The position numbers and the translations under genes were made by a program. Shown piece after piece: positions 16,634 through 25,512 of a stretch of DNA of 64,000 nucleotides. Position 1 is the stretch's first letter. Each line of letters opens with the position of its first letter. Source of the stretch: Jiulongibacter sp966250325 (lineage in GTDB: Bacteria; Bacteroidota; Bacteroidia; Cytophagales; Spirosomataceae); the NCBI GenBank assembly GCA_966250325.1, contig CBINGY010000021.1:4152-68151 (forward strand), given 5' to 3'. The notes under the pieces are model-generated. The model was given only the letters and a program-made list of their open reading frames with translations, was not told the origin of the DNA and searched no databases.

Positions 16634-18076
16634 ACTAAGGGCATGCCGGATGGTGTAAAAAACCACCATGAAATACCCAAGAAATACCATCGAATGAAAA
16701 GGGATCATGCCATAGATTCCTCTTTGAACATCCAGAACAAGTACCAGCAGAAACAAGAGAGCAATTGCTGACTCCCAGTAGGTGAGTGCTCCAATTTTTG
16801 CCGGAGTGTACCGGTTCCCTTGCCAGCTGTCCTTTTTGGAGAGCACATTGAATTTAGGTGTGCGAACAAAGGGCGTTTTACGTCCCAGATAACCTTCAAG
16901 TACGGCGATGCTGTTATGCAGAGCAAGGCCCATCATAAACGTGAGAAATAAAAGAAACCGGACAGTAAACAGGAAGGGGTTTTTGTTTTTCTCCCGAAAA
17001 GCCAGCCAGTAGAAGGCTCCCAGAATCAGCCAGTTGACCTGAAAGAGTGCGGTGTAATTAAGCAGCGTTTTATACTTGTCGAAAATGCCGGCATGAATCA
17101 CCAGAGGCACACTACTCAATGCCAGCGTAACTACTGCCAGAAAAACCGAACTGTTTAGTAAATGGTAATACCCCTGAATTTTACTCCAAAGACTCAAAGA
17201 CTGTGACTGACGAATACGCGAGGCATTTTTGACGAAACATTCGGCACCGCCTTTCATCCAGCGGTATTGCTGAGATTTGATAGCGGGCATGGTTACAGGT
17301 AATTCTGCGGGAGATTCCAGCGTTTTGAGGTAATGAATCTTCCAGCCCTTCAACTGAGCCCGGTAGCTGAGATCGAGGTCTTCGGTGAGGGTGTCTGGCG
17401 ACCAGCCACCGGCGTCCAGAATGGTCTGCTTTCTCCAGATGCCGGCTGTTCCGTTGAAATTCAGAAAATGATTTCCGGCTTCCCGACCAGTCTGCTCAAT
17501 AAAGAAATGGGCATCTAAGCCGAAAGCCTGCAGGCGGGTAAGAAGGGAATAGTCTTCGTTGATATGCCCCCAGCGGGTTTGCACCGTGCCAGTCTTCTGA
17601 TCAGAAAATAAAGGAACAGTTTTCAGCAGGAAATCGGTGGTTGGCATAAAGTCGGCATCAAAAATGGCAATGAATTCCCCTTTAGCTTTTTCTAAACCAT
17701 AGGCCAAAGCCCCCGCTTTGAAACCTTTCCGCTCAGCTCTCCGGATCAACTGAATGTCAAAACCCCGGGATTGGTACTCTTTCAATTTGTCTTCCAGAAT
17801 TACGGTGGTTTCGTCATCTGAATCATCGAGCACCTGGATTTCCAGGAGTGTTTTGGGGTAATCGAGCAGGCAAATAGAATCAATAAGACGGGCTGCTACG
17901 TATTTTTCATTGTATAAGGGCAGCTGAACCGTAACCAGGGGGAGAATCGGAGAAGCAGTTTCGGAGACTTTCTCCCGATAATTAAAATGGGAAATAATAA
18001 GACTCAACTGCAGAACACAGTAAAGAAAAATGACCACCAGGGCCGCGATATAGAGCAAAAGCGGTAAAACTATCAT
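16625..18076 (-). CDS. Cellulose-synthase-like glycosyltransferase family 2
   Basis: A 483-residue membrane glycosyltransferase. It has one N-terminal helix, a cytoplasmic GT-A domain with VQLPLYNEKYVAARLIDSI, the FDADF aspartates, TEDLDLSYRAQLKGW and the QQYRWMKGG (Q-x-x-R-W) acceptor motif, then about four C-terminal helices. QxxRW marks processive or CESA/CSLA-like enzymes that make and extrude beta-linked polymers, but no PilZ domain or bcs partners are present. The downstream reading-frame end overlaps the convergent lipoprotein gene; the upstream start overlaps the DPM1-like gene by ATGA. Confidence 0.88.
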   Translation of the reverse strand: MIVLPLLLYIAALVVIFLYCVLQLSLIISHFNYREKVSETASPILPLVTVQLPLYNEKYVAARLIDSICLLDYPKTLLEIQVLDDSDDETTVILEDKLKEYQSRGFDIQLIRRAERKGFKAGALAYGLEKAKGEFIAIFDADFMPTTDFLLKTVPLFSDQKTGTVQTRWGHINEDYSLLTRLQAFGLDAHFFIEQTGREAGNHFLNFNGTAGIWRKQTILDAGGWSPDTLTEDLDLSYRAQLKGWKIHYLKTLESPAELPVTMPAIKSQQYRWMKGGAECFVKNASRIRQSQSLSLWSKIQGYYHLLNSSVFLAVVTLALSSVPLVIHAGIFDKYKTLLNYTALFQVNWLILGAFYWLAFREKNKNPFLFTVRFLLFLTFMMGLALHNSIAVLEGYLGRKTPFVRTPKFNVLSKKDSWQGNRYTPAKIGALTYWESAIALLFLLVLVLDVQRGIYGMIPFHSMVFLGYFMVVFYTIRHALSSR

Positions 18077-18771
18077 TCGTCTTTACGGAGCATGAAGGTG
18101 AATACCCACATCAGAATTTTGTATCCGGCCAGCAGGGTTCCTTTTACGGTTCCCGATACTTTGGAGTGCCCGATGCGTTTGCGGTACGAAACCGGCACCT
18201 CGGTGGTTCTGAGCTTTTTCCGGGCGGCCTTTAACTGCATCTCCACGGTCCAGCCGTAGGTTTTATCCTGCATGTTGAGTTCAAGTAAGGAATGGTAGCG
18301 AATAACCCGGAAAGGTCCCAGATCGGTGTATTTTACTCCATAAAACAGGCGGATAAGGGTAGTGGCCAGCCAGTTTCCAAAGAGCTGCTGTGGTGTCATC
18401 GATCCTTTTTCAAGGTTTCCGAGAGCCCGGCTGCCAATGACCATATCTGCCCTGTTCTCATAGATTGGTGCCAGCAGTTGATGCATTTCTTTGGGGTAAT
18501 CTGAATAATCGGCATCGAGGAAAACCACCAGATTGGCGGGTTTATTATTCAGGTATTCTATTCCTTTCAGACAAGCCCATCCGTAACCCTGTCGGGGTTC
18601 ATCCAACACAGTGGCACCAGCCCGGAGGGCTGTTTCTGAGGTGGAATCACTTGAATTGTTGTTGACTACGATGATCTCTTCGACCTCCCGAGGTATTTCT
18701 GCAATGACTTTGTCAATGGAAAGAGCTTCATTGAAGGCCGGAATAATAACGTAAACACCCTTTGAAATCAA
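18073..18771 (-). CDS. Glycosyltransferase family 2, dolichol-phosphate-mannose-synthase-like
   Basis: A 232-residue GT-A enzyme with IPAFNEALSIDKVIAEIP, IVVNNNSSDSTSE, the metal-binding FLDADYSDYP, and a conserved VIGSRALGN. The C-terminus has no clear membrane helix apart from ILMWVFTFML. Such enzymes usually move a sugar from a nucleotide donor to polyprenyl phosphate. It is the first gene of a coupled pair with the processive-type GT2 downstream (ATGA overlap). Confidence 0.87.
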   Translation of the reverse strand: MISKGVYVIIPAFNEALSIDKVIAEIPREVEEIIVVNNNSSDSTSETALRAGATVLDEPRQGYGWACLKGIEYLNNKPANLVVFLDADYSDYPKEMHQLLAPIYENRADMVIGSRALGNLEKGSMTPQQLFGNWLATTLIRLFYGVKYTDLGPFRVIRYHSLLELNMQDKTYGWTVEMQLKAARKKLRTTEVPVSYRKRIGHSKVSGTVKGTLLAGYKILMWVFTFMLRKDE

Positions 18772-18824
18772 TGGTATCAGGTTTTAGACAAATTACGGTA
18801 ATTGCCTTTAATGTACGAAGCAAA

Positions 18825-19856
18825 TCAATCGGCGGATTCGGGCTTGTAGGCAGAGCAATATTTGTCATAGAGATCTGATGCCTTTTTCTGATCCAGATTT
18901 CTGAGTGTCAGATAATCTTTACATGCGGCATTTATCTCTTTTCTGAAAACATTAGCGGCGGCTCTCATGTAATAGGAGTCTATCAGATAAGGGTTTTTCT
19001 CCAGCGTTTTGTCAAAATAATAGATAGCAGATTTGTAGTTCTTGTTACTGAAATAATATTGACCGTAAGAGAAATACTCTTCAGAAGCTATTCGACTCAT
19101 CTGAAGCGTATCTGTACTATAATCGGGTTTTGACCAGCCCAGGTCAAAATTATATTCGATCTCACAATTCACCGGCTTACCCTGGTACCTGGCTGCAAGC
19201 CATTTGCCCTGCGTTTTTTTTATGGCGTCGATCAATCGCTGGTCGTATCGCTGGTCTGAGCTGGCTTCGAGTCGCAGACCTTCCATTTTACCTTCTTTGG
19301 TGATTACGAAACGGGCCACGAAGCCTCCCTTTTTATATTCAGGAAAGCGAAAATAGGAGTAGATAAAGTCAATGGCATTCTGGCTGCTGTGAATAAATTT
19401 AGGCTCCACCACATCTGGTCTCATCAAATAAACAGGCTCATTGTTTTTGGCCAGATAAAATTCGGGATTGGTGCTGAGATCGTGAATGGGTTTGTAAATG
19501 AATGAAATTTTGAGAGGCTCCACATCCTCTGGTTGATTTACCTGAACTACTTCCAGAATAGGTTTATCCAGACGGGTAATTTTATAACTTGTTCCTTTAT
19601 AGGTGATAGTACTGTCTGAAACACGGTAGGTTTGCAAGGCGTTGATGCCATTAATTGAAACGATCAGACTATCGTTTCTAAAGTCCAGAATAAAGCTGGT
19701 ACCCAGCACTTCCGGGTCATAAACTGGACTTCCATCTTTCAGTGTTACCTTGTCTTTTATCCATTCACCCTGCAGCGATTCTTTCAGGCTGTTTTGGGCA
19801 AACATATTGATACAAGAAAACAGAAAGATGGAAGTGGTAATTAGTTTGGAGTTCAT
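18825..19856 (-). CDS. TonB C-terminal-like domain and TPR protein, secreted
   Basis: A 343-residue protein with a signal peptide (first ~20 residues, ending MFAQ). Residues about 165-235 (FRFPEYKKGGFVARFVITKEGKMEGL...) resemble the TonB C-terminal fold that Bacteroidota often attach to periplasmic proteins. The C-terminal 80 residues hold TPR-like helices (AIYYFDKTLEKNPYLIDSYYMRAAANVF). No TonB transmembrane anchor is seen, so it is probably not an energy transducer itself. Its ATG overlaps the stop of the S41 peptidase gene (TAATG), so the two are likely made together. Confidence 0.65.
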   Translation of the reverse strand: MNSKLITTSIFLFSCINMFAQNSLKESLQGEWIKDKVTLKDGSPVYDPEVLGTSFILDFRNDSLIVSINGINALQTYRVSDSTITYKGTSYKITRLDKPILEVVQVNQPEDVEPLKISFIYKPIHDLSTNPEFYLAKNNEPVYLMRPDVVEPKFIHSSQNAIDFIYSYFRFPEYKKGGFVARFVITKEGKMEGLRLEASSDQRYDQRLIDAIKKTQGKWLAARYQGKPVNCEIEYNFDLGWSKPDYSTDTLQMSRIASEEYFSYGQYYFSNKNYKSAIYYFDKTLEKNPYLIDSYYMRAAANVFRKEINAACKDYLTLRNLDQKKASDLYDKYCSAYKPESAD

Positions 19857-21328
19857 TATCGGTTTTTACTCAAGTACTCTGAAGCAAAGTTAACCCAATC
19901 TGCTTCATCTTTTGGTACTTTAACGTCCGGTTTGATCCCCTTATTATCAATTTCTTGTCCGCGATTTGCTTTTGCCATTCCCAGAGCTAATCTCCAGCCG
20001 TAGGCAGGCATACCCCAGTCGCGTACTTCGATGTAGTCTGCCACTCCTTTTGTGGGTGTGCCTATGATGACGGTTTTATTACTTTGACGGGCTTCCAATG
20101 CTACACTTTCGGCCGAGCTGGCAGTATTTTCATTTACCAGAATCGCTACTTTTTTCGGGAATTCGGTAGCCTTTACATACTGAAATACCTTATCCGGACC
20201 TTCAAATTCCTTACCCATATTATTTTTCATCAAAGCAATCACTTCATTCAGCTTAGGTGCAAGTAAACGCTTGTATTTAGGGAATTCCTGAATAGACTGA
20301 AGTTCGTGCGATAGCAGAATGAGGTTCTCCTCGCTGGCCCGGAAAGTTCCTCCTTTCCGAACAATGGGCTTGTCGGCAATGAACGGGTAGAAAGCCGAGA
20401 AGGCGTTTTCGTCTCCACCGCGATTATTCCGCAGGTCAATAATCAGGTTCTCTGTCATGGAAATCTGCTGACGATTTCTGTTCACCATATCCAGTACATA
20501 ATCTGCGGCGTCAAATTGCGTAAAAGGAGGCAATTTTACGTACAGAGTGTTGTTATCGATACGTTCCACGCGGTAATCGGGAAGTCTGGTAAGCATGTCT
20601 TCATTAGAAACCTTTTCTTCAGGCTCGGGATATACCTTGCGTAAACGATACACATCGTCAATAACCAGGTAGTTTTTTATAAGACGTGTAAATTTCTTCT
20701 CCGAATTGAAATCTGCGTAATAATAGGTAGACTCAAAACGCTCCTGTCCGGTTTTACGTATTTGAATTTTCACTTTCCCGGCTGTCCAGGAATCATCACG
20801 GGCCTCCAGAAGAAAAGCCTGAAACTGATCCGCTTTATCGGTGGAGGTAATTCCCAGCCGGTAGTTTTTGTCTTCGGTTTCCCAGATTCCCACTACTTTT
20901 TCGTGGTTATTTCTGGAATCGATGAATTTACGGAACTCCTCTTCATTACGGAAGGCTACTGACGGAACTGCCGCTGCTCTTTTGGCCATGGCAGAAGGGT
21001 CTTCAGGCTTTACGTAAGGATTGGGGATATTAATAAACAAATGACCGTCTTCAAAAAACGATAACCACTCAGTTATGGCAAAGTAGCATTCTGCCGGGTC
21101 AGTGATTTTGGAAACCTTTTCGCGGGTTACCTCGGTGAGTTTGGCAAAACGCTTCTGATCTTTACTTTTCTGAAGTTTCTCGTTCCAGCCGGCGTAGTTG
21201 TTTTCAATTTTGCGGTAGGAATCCTCAAAGTTGATCAGACAGGGACTGGATTTAGGAGCTTTCTCCTGAGCAATGAGTAGCTGGGAAGCCAGTGCCAGAA
21301 GACCAAACAAGGCGATACGTTTTTTCAT
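19856..21328 (-). CDS. S41 family peptidase, secreted
   Basis: A 490-residue protein with a signal peptide (MKKRIALFGLLALASQLLIAQ). The C-terminal half is the S41 tail-specific-protease domain: IIDLRNNRGGDENAF, then VNENTASSAESVALEARQ with the nucleophile serine, and IIGTPTKGVADY. Unlike CtpA-type enzymes there is no PDZ domain; the N-terminal part is family-specific. It probably acts in the periplasm or at the cell surface. It is coupled to the downstream TonB-C/TPR gene. Confidence 0.85.
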   Translation of the reverse strand: MKKRIALFGLLALASQLLIAQEKAPKSSPCLINFEDSYRKIENNYAGWNEKLQKSKDQKRFAKLTEVTREKVSKITDPAECYFAITEWLSFFEDGHLFINIPNPYVKPEDPSAMAKRAAAVPSVAFRNEEEFRKFIDSRNNHEKVVGIWETEDKNYRLGITSTDKADQFQAFLLEARDDSWTAGKVKIQIRKTGQERFESTYYYADFNSEKKFTRLIKNYLVIDDVYRLRKVYPEPEEKVSNEDMLTRLPDYRVERIDNNTLYVKLPPFTQFDAADYVLDMVNRNRQQISMTENLIIDLRNNRGGDENAFSAFYPFIADKPIVRKGGTFRASEENLILLSHELQSIQEFPKYKRLLAPKLNEVIALMKNNMGKEFEGPDKVFQYVKATEFPKKVAILVNENTASSAESVALEARQSNKTVIIGTPTKGVADYIEVRDWGMPAYGWRLALGMAKANRGQEIDNKGIKPDVKVPKDEADWVNFASEYLSKNR

Positions 21329-21411
21329 TATCGGGATACACGTTTATTATTCATATACCCCTGAACGAAAACAGTGCCAAAAATTGGGACTCCGGTAAAA
21401 AAAGTGGAAGC

Positions 21412-22623
21412 CTATTCTTCTGTACCCTGATTATCAGTAAGTTCCAGATATTGAATGGGGGCAATGGCGTTGCCCGCAATGCCTTTTATACTTCCATACA
21501 TATCAATAGTGTTTCCAATTACCTTTTCGATCTGTACCTCACGCTCCTTCCATATACGCTGCATGGCCCGTTTCTCGCGGTCCAGTTCGTTTTTCAGATT
21601 TGAGAAGCCTTCTACGATAGCTTCCATCTGCTGTTTAAACTGGCTGCTGGTAAGAAAATTATAGAGCATACCCATTTTATCGGCCTTATTTTCGTTGACC
21701 GATTTGACCTGCTGAGAGCGGATCAAGATTTCCCGAAGCACAAAAACCAGACTTTTGACTTCATGATAGCCGCAGACCCACACACCGTCTTTTTCACCGA
21801 AACGGTCCATGTCTTTGGGCATGGTTTGAGTCACCAGCACGGCCAGTTCTGCACCCGTTTCCCGCTGATCGGCCTTTAGTTTTTCAATCCAGTCGCCACC
21901 CCAGTTCTGCGTGCGTTTACTTTCATAAATGATTTTACCGCAGGTTTGACCAAACTCATTGATCACGGTTTGTACAGCATCTGCTCCACGGATTCCTTTC
22001 TTAACTTCCTCGATGAGGTCATACGGGAAAGCCCTGCCAAGGATAGACTCTATTTCGAGCTCCTGGATTTCTCCCTGAAGCTGCATGGAGCCCTGCTCGG
22101 CTTTCCGTTGCATTTCTTTGACCAGGTTCATCTGGGTTTCCAGTTTTTTCTCGTATTCCTTTTTTACGAGTTCAAACTCTTCGTCTTTGCGTTTTGCGGC
22201 CGCTTCCTCGATAGACCGGGCTTTTTCCAGGAGTTCTTTTTCCAGGCGTATTCTCATCTGCTCCTGGCTCATTTTGAGCTCATTTTCTTTTTTGAGAAGC
22301 TCCAGTTCTTTTTTCTGGGCCTCCAGGATGAGTTCCTGTTTATGTTTGTTGTCTTCCTGTAAAGATTTTAGAAGTACGGCGTTTTTCTCATCCGCTCTTT
22401 TCTGGGCTTCTGCCTGAGCCATGGCCCACATTTTCTTTTTTTCTTCCTGTTCAAAACGAGCCTTTTCTTCCTGAAGCTGCCTTTTGAACGTTTCTATCCG
22501 CTCCTGGTTTTGTTTGTCCTGCTCGGCCATACGGCGTTTCAGCTCCAGTTCCATGTGTTTCTGGAGAGCCTCGCCGGCATCAAAGAGAAATCCGCAGTTT
22601 GGGCAGGTGGTTTTGTTCTGCAT
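21412..22623 (-). CDS. DUF2130 domain-containing protein
   Basis: A 403-residue cytoplasmic protein. The N-terminus has a zinc-finger-like CPNCGFLFDAGEALQKHM, followed by a coiled coil over residues ~25-190 (rich in E, K, Q) and a DUF2130 domain from about 190. That domain contains KIIYESKRTQNWGGDWIEKLK with an E-x-K arrangement like that of PD-(D/E)XK nucleases. The combination suggests a DNA-associated role. The function of the family is unproven. It stands alone between the S41 gene and the FAH hydrolase. Confidence 0.85.
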   Translation of the reverse strand: MQNKTTCPNCGFLFDAGEALQKHMELELKRRMAEQDKQNQERIETFKRQLQEEKARFEQEEKKKMWAMAQAEAQKRADEKNAVLLKSLQEDNKHKQELILEAQKKELELLKKENELKMSQEQMRIRLEKELLEKARSIEEAAAKRKDEEFELVKKEYEKKLETQMNLVKEMQRKAEQGSMQLQGEIQELEIESILGRAFPYDLIEEVKKGIRGADAVQTVINEFGQTCGKIIYESKRTQNWGGDWIEKLKADQRETGAELAVLVTQTMPKDMDRFGEKDGVWVCGYHEVKSLVFVLREILIRSQQVKSVNENKADKMGMLYNFLTSSQFKQQMEAIVEGFSNLKNELDREKRAMQRIWKEREVQIEKVIGNTIDMYGSIKGIAGNAIAPIQYLELTDNQGTEE

Positions 22624-22644
22624 AAGGGAAATTAGAAAATACTT

Positions 22645-23502
22645 TTAAGCTTTATAGGCCTCGGCCGTCTGCTTCTGAATCCCCAGCCCTTCAATTCCCA
22701 GTTCAATTTTATCTCCGGCTTTGAGATATACGGGCGGCTTGAATCCGAGACCTACACCGGCGGGAGTTCCGGTAGAAATTACATCGCCCGGTAACAAGGT
22801 CATGAAATTGCTCAGATAACTGATGATTTCGTCAATGTAAAAAATCATGTCATCAGTATTGGAATCCTGAATCACTTTCCCGTTCAGACTAAGCCATAAT
22901 CTTAGGGCATGCGGATTCGGGATTTCGTCTTTGGTGGCCATAAATGGGCCTAGCGGAGCAAAGGTGTCGTTGGATTTTCCTTTCACCCATTGCCCTCCTT
23001 TTTCGAGCTGAAATTCCCGTTCGCTGTAGTCATTATGCAGGCAGTAGCCGGCTACATAATCGTACGCCTCTTCTTTATTCACGTATGAGGCCTTCTTGCC
23101 AATCACTACCGCGAGTTCCACTTCCCAGTCGGTCTTTTTGGAATTCCTGGGAATAATCACGTTATCATTGGGGCCGCAAAGAGCCGATGTAGCTTTGAAG
23201 AACACCACCGGCTCGGTAGGTTTGGCCATGCCCGATTCTTCGGCGTGTTTGGCGTAATTGAGGCCAATGCAAACAATTTTTGAAGGCCGGGCAATGCAGG
23301 GGCCCAGGCGTGTACCTTTGGGAATTTGAGAACAGGTGGCCTGGTTTTCATGCAGCCATCCGGCCAATCGGTTAAGTCCATCTGTTTCAAAGAATTTTTC
23401 GTTGAAATCTTCACCGAATGCTGATACATCCAGGTTTTTACCTTCTGAAGTTTGAATGCCTGGTTTTTCGTGGCCCGGCTCGCCATATCGAATAAGTTTC
23501 AT
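22645..23502 (-). CDS. Fumarylacetoacetate hydrolase family protein (probable 2,4-diketo-3-deoxy-sugar-acid hydrolase)
   Basis: A 285-residue FAH-fold hydrolase. It has the family core KIVCIGLNYAKHAEESGM, metal-binding acids in DWEVELAVVIG, HNDYSEREFQ, GKSNDTFAPLGP, and the closing LPGDVISTGTPAGVGLG. I start it at the ATG giving MKLIRYGEPGHEKPG; an upstream ATG in the same frame would add 20 residues unlike the family. With the SDR gene just upstream it fits the end of a non-phosphorylated L-fuconate-type pathway, where an SDR oxidises the 2-keto-3-deoxy acid and this enzyme cleaves the diketo product. The other pathway genes are not in the window. Confidence 0.85.
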   Translation of the reverse strand: MKLIRYGEPGHEKPGIQTSEGKNLDVSAFGEDFNEKFFETDGLNRLAGWLHENQATCSQIPKGTRLGPCIARPSKIVCIGLNYAKHAEESGMAKPTEPVVFFKATSALCGPNDNVIIPRNSKKTDWEVELAVVIGKKASYVNKEEAYDYVAGYCLHNDYSEREFQLEKGGQWVKGKSNDTFAPLGPFMATKDEIPNPHALRLWLSLNGKVIQDSNTDDMIFYIDEIISYLSNFMTLLPGDVISTGTPAGVGLGFKPPVYLKAGDKIELGIEGLGIQKQTAEAYKA

Positions 23503-23527
23503 TCTGAAAATGGGTTGAATAAATTGC

Positions 23528-24304
23528 TTAAGGGGTATTGAGTTTAACAAATCCGCCGTCAATGTAGTAATCGCATCCGGTTAAAAATCCGGCTTCATCA
23601 GAAGCCAGATACACCGCCATGGCAGCTACTTCAGAGGGTTTTCCCATGCGGCCAATCGGCTGGCTTTTGGAAAGCTTCTCAAACATTTCCGGCTGTCTGT
23701 CAGGATAATTCTTTTTGAGATAGCCATCTACAAAAGGGGTATGAATACGGGCTGGTGAAATAGAGTTACACCGGATATGGTCCTTCAGGAAGTCTTTGGC
23801 TACCTGAATGGTCATGGTAAGCACCGCTCCTTTTGCCATGGAATAGGCGAATCTTTCCGGTACGGCTACGGTAGCAGCTACAGAGGCCATATTGATGATA
23901 CACCCGCCACCATTTGCTCTGAAAAGAGGAATTACGCTATGAATGCAGTTATAAACCCCTTTCACATTTACGGCGAAAACCTTGTCCATGTCCTCTTCGG
24001 TGGTGGTTTCTGCCGTGCCTATATGGGCTATCCCGGCATTATTTACCAGGATATTAATGGGCTGAACCGCGTTTATTTTGGCCATAGCTTTTTTTACCTG
24101 CCCCTGGTTGCTTACATCTACCTGGTGGCAATAGGCCTGCCCGCCGGCGGCAATGATGAGGTCGGCTTCACGTTCAGCCTGGTCAATGTTGAGTTCGAAA
24201 ATATGAACGATAGCTCCCTGTTTGGCAAAGCTTCGTGAGATTTCAAGGCCAATTCCGCTGGCTCCGCCGGTGATTACGGCCACTTTTTTGTCTAATCGGA
24301 ACAT
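23528..24304 (-). CDS. SDR family oxidoreductase (probable 2-keto-3-deoxy-sugar-acid dehydrogenase)
   Basis: A 258-residue classical short-chain dehydrogenase. It has the NAD motif VAVITGGASGIGLEIS, NNAG at 88-91, Ser141, Tyr154 and Lys158 (YSMAK), and the C-terminal DYYIDGGFVKLNTP. An acidic residue ends the second strand (HIFELN), favouring NAD over NADP. Gene order SDR then FAH hydrolase is that of the L-fuconate catabolic modules of Bacteroidota, so oxidation of 2-keto-3-deoxy-L-fuconate or a related acid is likely. 3-hydroxybutyrate dehydrogenase-like activity is an alternative. Confidence 0.85.
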   Translation of the reverse strand: MFRLDKKVAVITGGASGIGLEISRSFAKQGAIVHIFELNIDQAEREADLIIAAGGQAYCHQVDVSNQGQVKKAMAKINAVQPINILVNNAGIAHIGTAETTTEEDMDKVFAVNVKGVYNCIHSVIPLFRANGGGCIINMASVAATVAVPERFAYSMAKGAVLTMTIQVAKDFLKDHIRCNSISPARIHTPFVDGYLKKNYPDRQPEMFEKLSKSQPIGRMGKPSEVAAMAVYLASDEAGFLTGCDYYIDGGFVKLNTP

Positions 24305-24401
24305 CGTTTAGGATAGAATGAGTGTGCAAGTTAGCCATCCTGAGTGATTTAACGAGTGAGAAAGTGGAAGAATAGAGCGGAAAGAAATTTTCCATGGCTG
24401 C

Positions 24402-24434
24402 TTTTGCAGAAATACGGGAATACTCCTACCTTTG
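24402..24434 (+). promoter_or_regulatory. tRNA-His promoter, full Bacteroidota consensus
   Basis: TTTTG (24402-24406), a 20-base spacer and an exact TACCTTTG (24427-24434) form a -33/-7 pair. The box ends 15 bases before the tRNA, the same distance as at tRNA-Gly. Confidence 0.8.
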
Positions 24435-24449
24435 CAGTCCCTTATTCAC

Positions 24450-24524
24450 GGAGGTTGTAGCTCAGTTGGTTAGAGCACCTGATTGTGGTTCAGGGGGTCG
24501 TGGGTTCGAGCCCCATCTTCCTCC
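24450..24524 (+). tRNA. tRNA-His (anticodon GTG)
   Basis: A 75-nt gene counting the encoded G-1 at 24450, which pairs with discriminator C73. The anticodon stem-loop CCTGATTGTGGTTCAGG gives GTG, and the D- and T-arms are standard (GTGGG TTCGAGC CCCAT). The acceptor stem GAGGTTG / CTTCCTC pairs at positions 1-4 and 7 but has U-U oppositions at 5:68 and 6:67. CCA is not encoded. A promoter precedes it and a terminator follows. Confidence 0.93.
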
Positions 24525-24531
24525 CTCCGGT

Positions 24532-24565
24532 AAGCCCGCTTTTTTAACAGAGGCGGGCTTTTTAT
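24532..24565 (+). terminator. Terminator after tRNA-His
   Basis: The stem AAGCCCGC (24532-24539) / GCGGGCTT (24553-24560) is eight perfect pairs and is followed by a run of T. Confidence 0.85.
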
Positions 24566-24596
24566 TTGTTTCAGGGTTTCGTCTTCATTATTTAGC

Positions 24597-24604
24597 TAAT
24601 TTTG
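24597..24604 (+). promoter_or_regulatory. -7 box for fabI
   Basis: TAATTTTG matches TAnnTTTG exactly and ends 26 bases before the fabI ATG. No clean -33 TTG is present at the right distance. Confidence 0.55.
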
Positions 24605-24630
24605 CGTCGAACAAACCAATCATTTCTTCT

Positions 24631-25440
24631 ATGTCTTACGGTTTACTAAAAGGGAAAAAAGGAATCATCTCAGGAGCTTTAGATGAGAACTCAATCGCCT
24701 GGAAAACGGCAATTAAAGCTCATGAAGAGGGTGCTCAGATCGTTTTGACCAACGCTCCGATTGCCATGCGGATGGGCAAAATCAACGAACTGGCAGAGCA
24801 GGTACAGGCAGAAATAGTTCCGGCCGATGCCACTTCAGTAGAAGATCTTGAAAATTTATTCAGTAAATCCCAGGAAGTACTTGGTGGGAAACTTGATTTC
24901 GTACTTCATTCGATCGGGATGTCACCTAATATCCGGAAAGGTCGCTCGTATGGAGATCTCAATTACGAGTGGTATCTCAAAAGCATAGATATTTCGGCTC
25001 TTTCTTTTCATAAATTTATGCATGTGGCAGAGAAGCAGGATGCCCTGAACGAGTGGGGTTCTGTGGTGGGTCTGTCGTACATTGCTGCTCAGAAAACATT
25101 TCCATTCTACACGGATATGGCAGATGCCAAAGCCGTGCTGGAGTCGATAGCCCGTGGGTATGGCTACCGTCTCGGCAAGTCAAAGAAAATCCGGGTGAAT
25201 ACCATTTCTCAGTCGCCTACCAAAACCACGGCGGGCTCGGGTATTGGGGGTTTTGATGCATTCTATGATTTTGCTGATAAGATGTCACCTCTGGGAAATG
25301 CCTCTGCGGAAGACTGTGCCAATTACATAGTGATGCTATTCTCAGACCTTACACGAATGGTGACCATGCAGAATTTGTTTCATGATGGGGGTTATTCATT
25401 CACCGGAATCTCGGAAGAGATCATTGAAATGATGAAGTAG
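24631..25440 (+). CDS. fabI: Enoyl-ACP reductase (NADH)
   Basis: A 269-residue SDR-like enzyme that reduces trans-2-enoyl-ACP in the last step of each fatty-acid elongation cycle. Seen: KGKKGIISGALDENSIAWKTA (the FabI form of the NAD motif), LHSIGMSPN, and the catalytic pair Tyr160 / Lys167 with the Y-x6-K spacing special to FabI (FYTDMADAK). The frame is open upstream through the tRNA-His gene, but the real start is the ATG at 24631, preceded by a -7 box. Confidence 0.94.
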   Translation: MSYGLLKGKKGIISGALDENSIAWKTAIKAHEEGAQIVLTNAPIAMRMGKINELAEQVQAEIVPADATSVEDLENLFSKSQEVLGGKLDFVLHSIGMSPNIRKGRSYGDLNYEWYLKSIDISALSFHKFMHVAEKQDALNEWGSVVGLSYIAAQKTFPFYTDMADAKAVLESIARGYGYRLGKSKKIRVNTISQSPTKTTAGSGIGGFDAFYDFADKMSPLGNASAEDCANYIVMLFSDLTRMVTMQNLFHDGGYSFTGISEEIIEMMK

Positions 25441-25467
25441 TTTTCGCCAAACCAGCTATTTAAACGG

Positions 25468-25508
25468 GGGAATGTCTCAAAAGGCATTCCCTTTTCATTT
25501 TTATTTTT
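25468..25508 (+). terminator. Terminator after fabI
   Basis: GGGAATG (25468-25474) / CATTCCC (25485-25491) with a ten-base loop is followed by TTTTCATTTTTATTTTT. Confidence 0.85.
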
Positions 25509-25512
25509 GCAT

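Noticed and set aside
25502..25509. TATTTTTG as a promoter giving a leaderless small gene at 25513
   Set aside because: It coincides with the T-rich tail of the fabI terminator, so the match may be chance.
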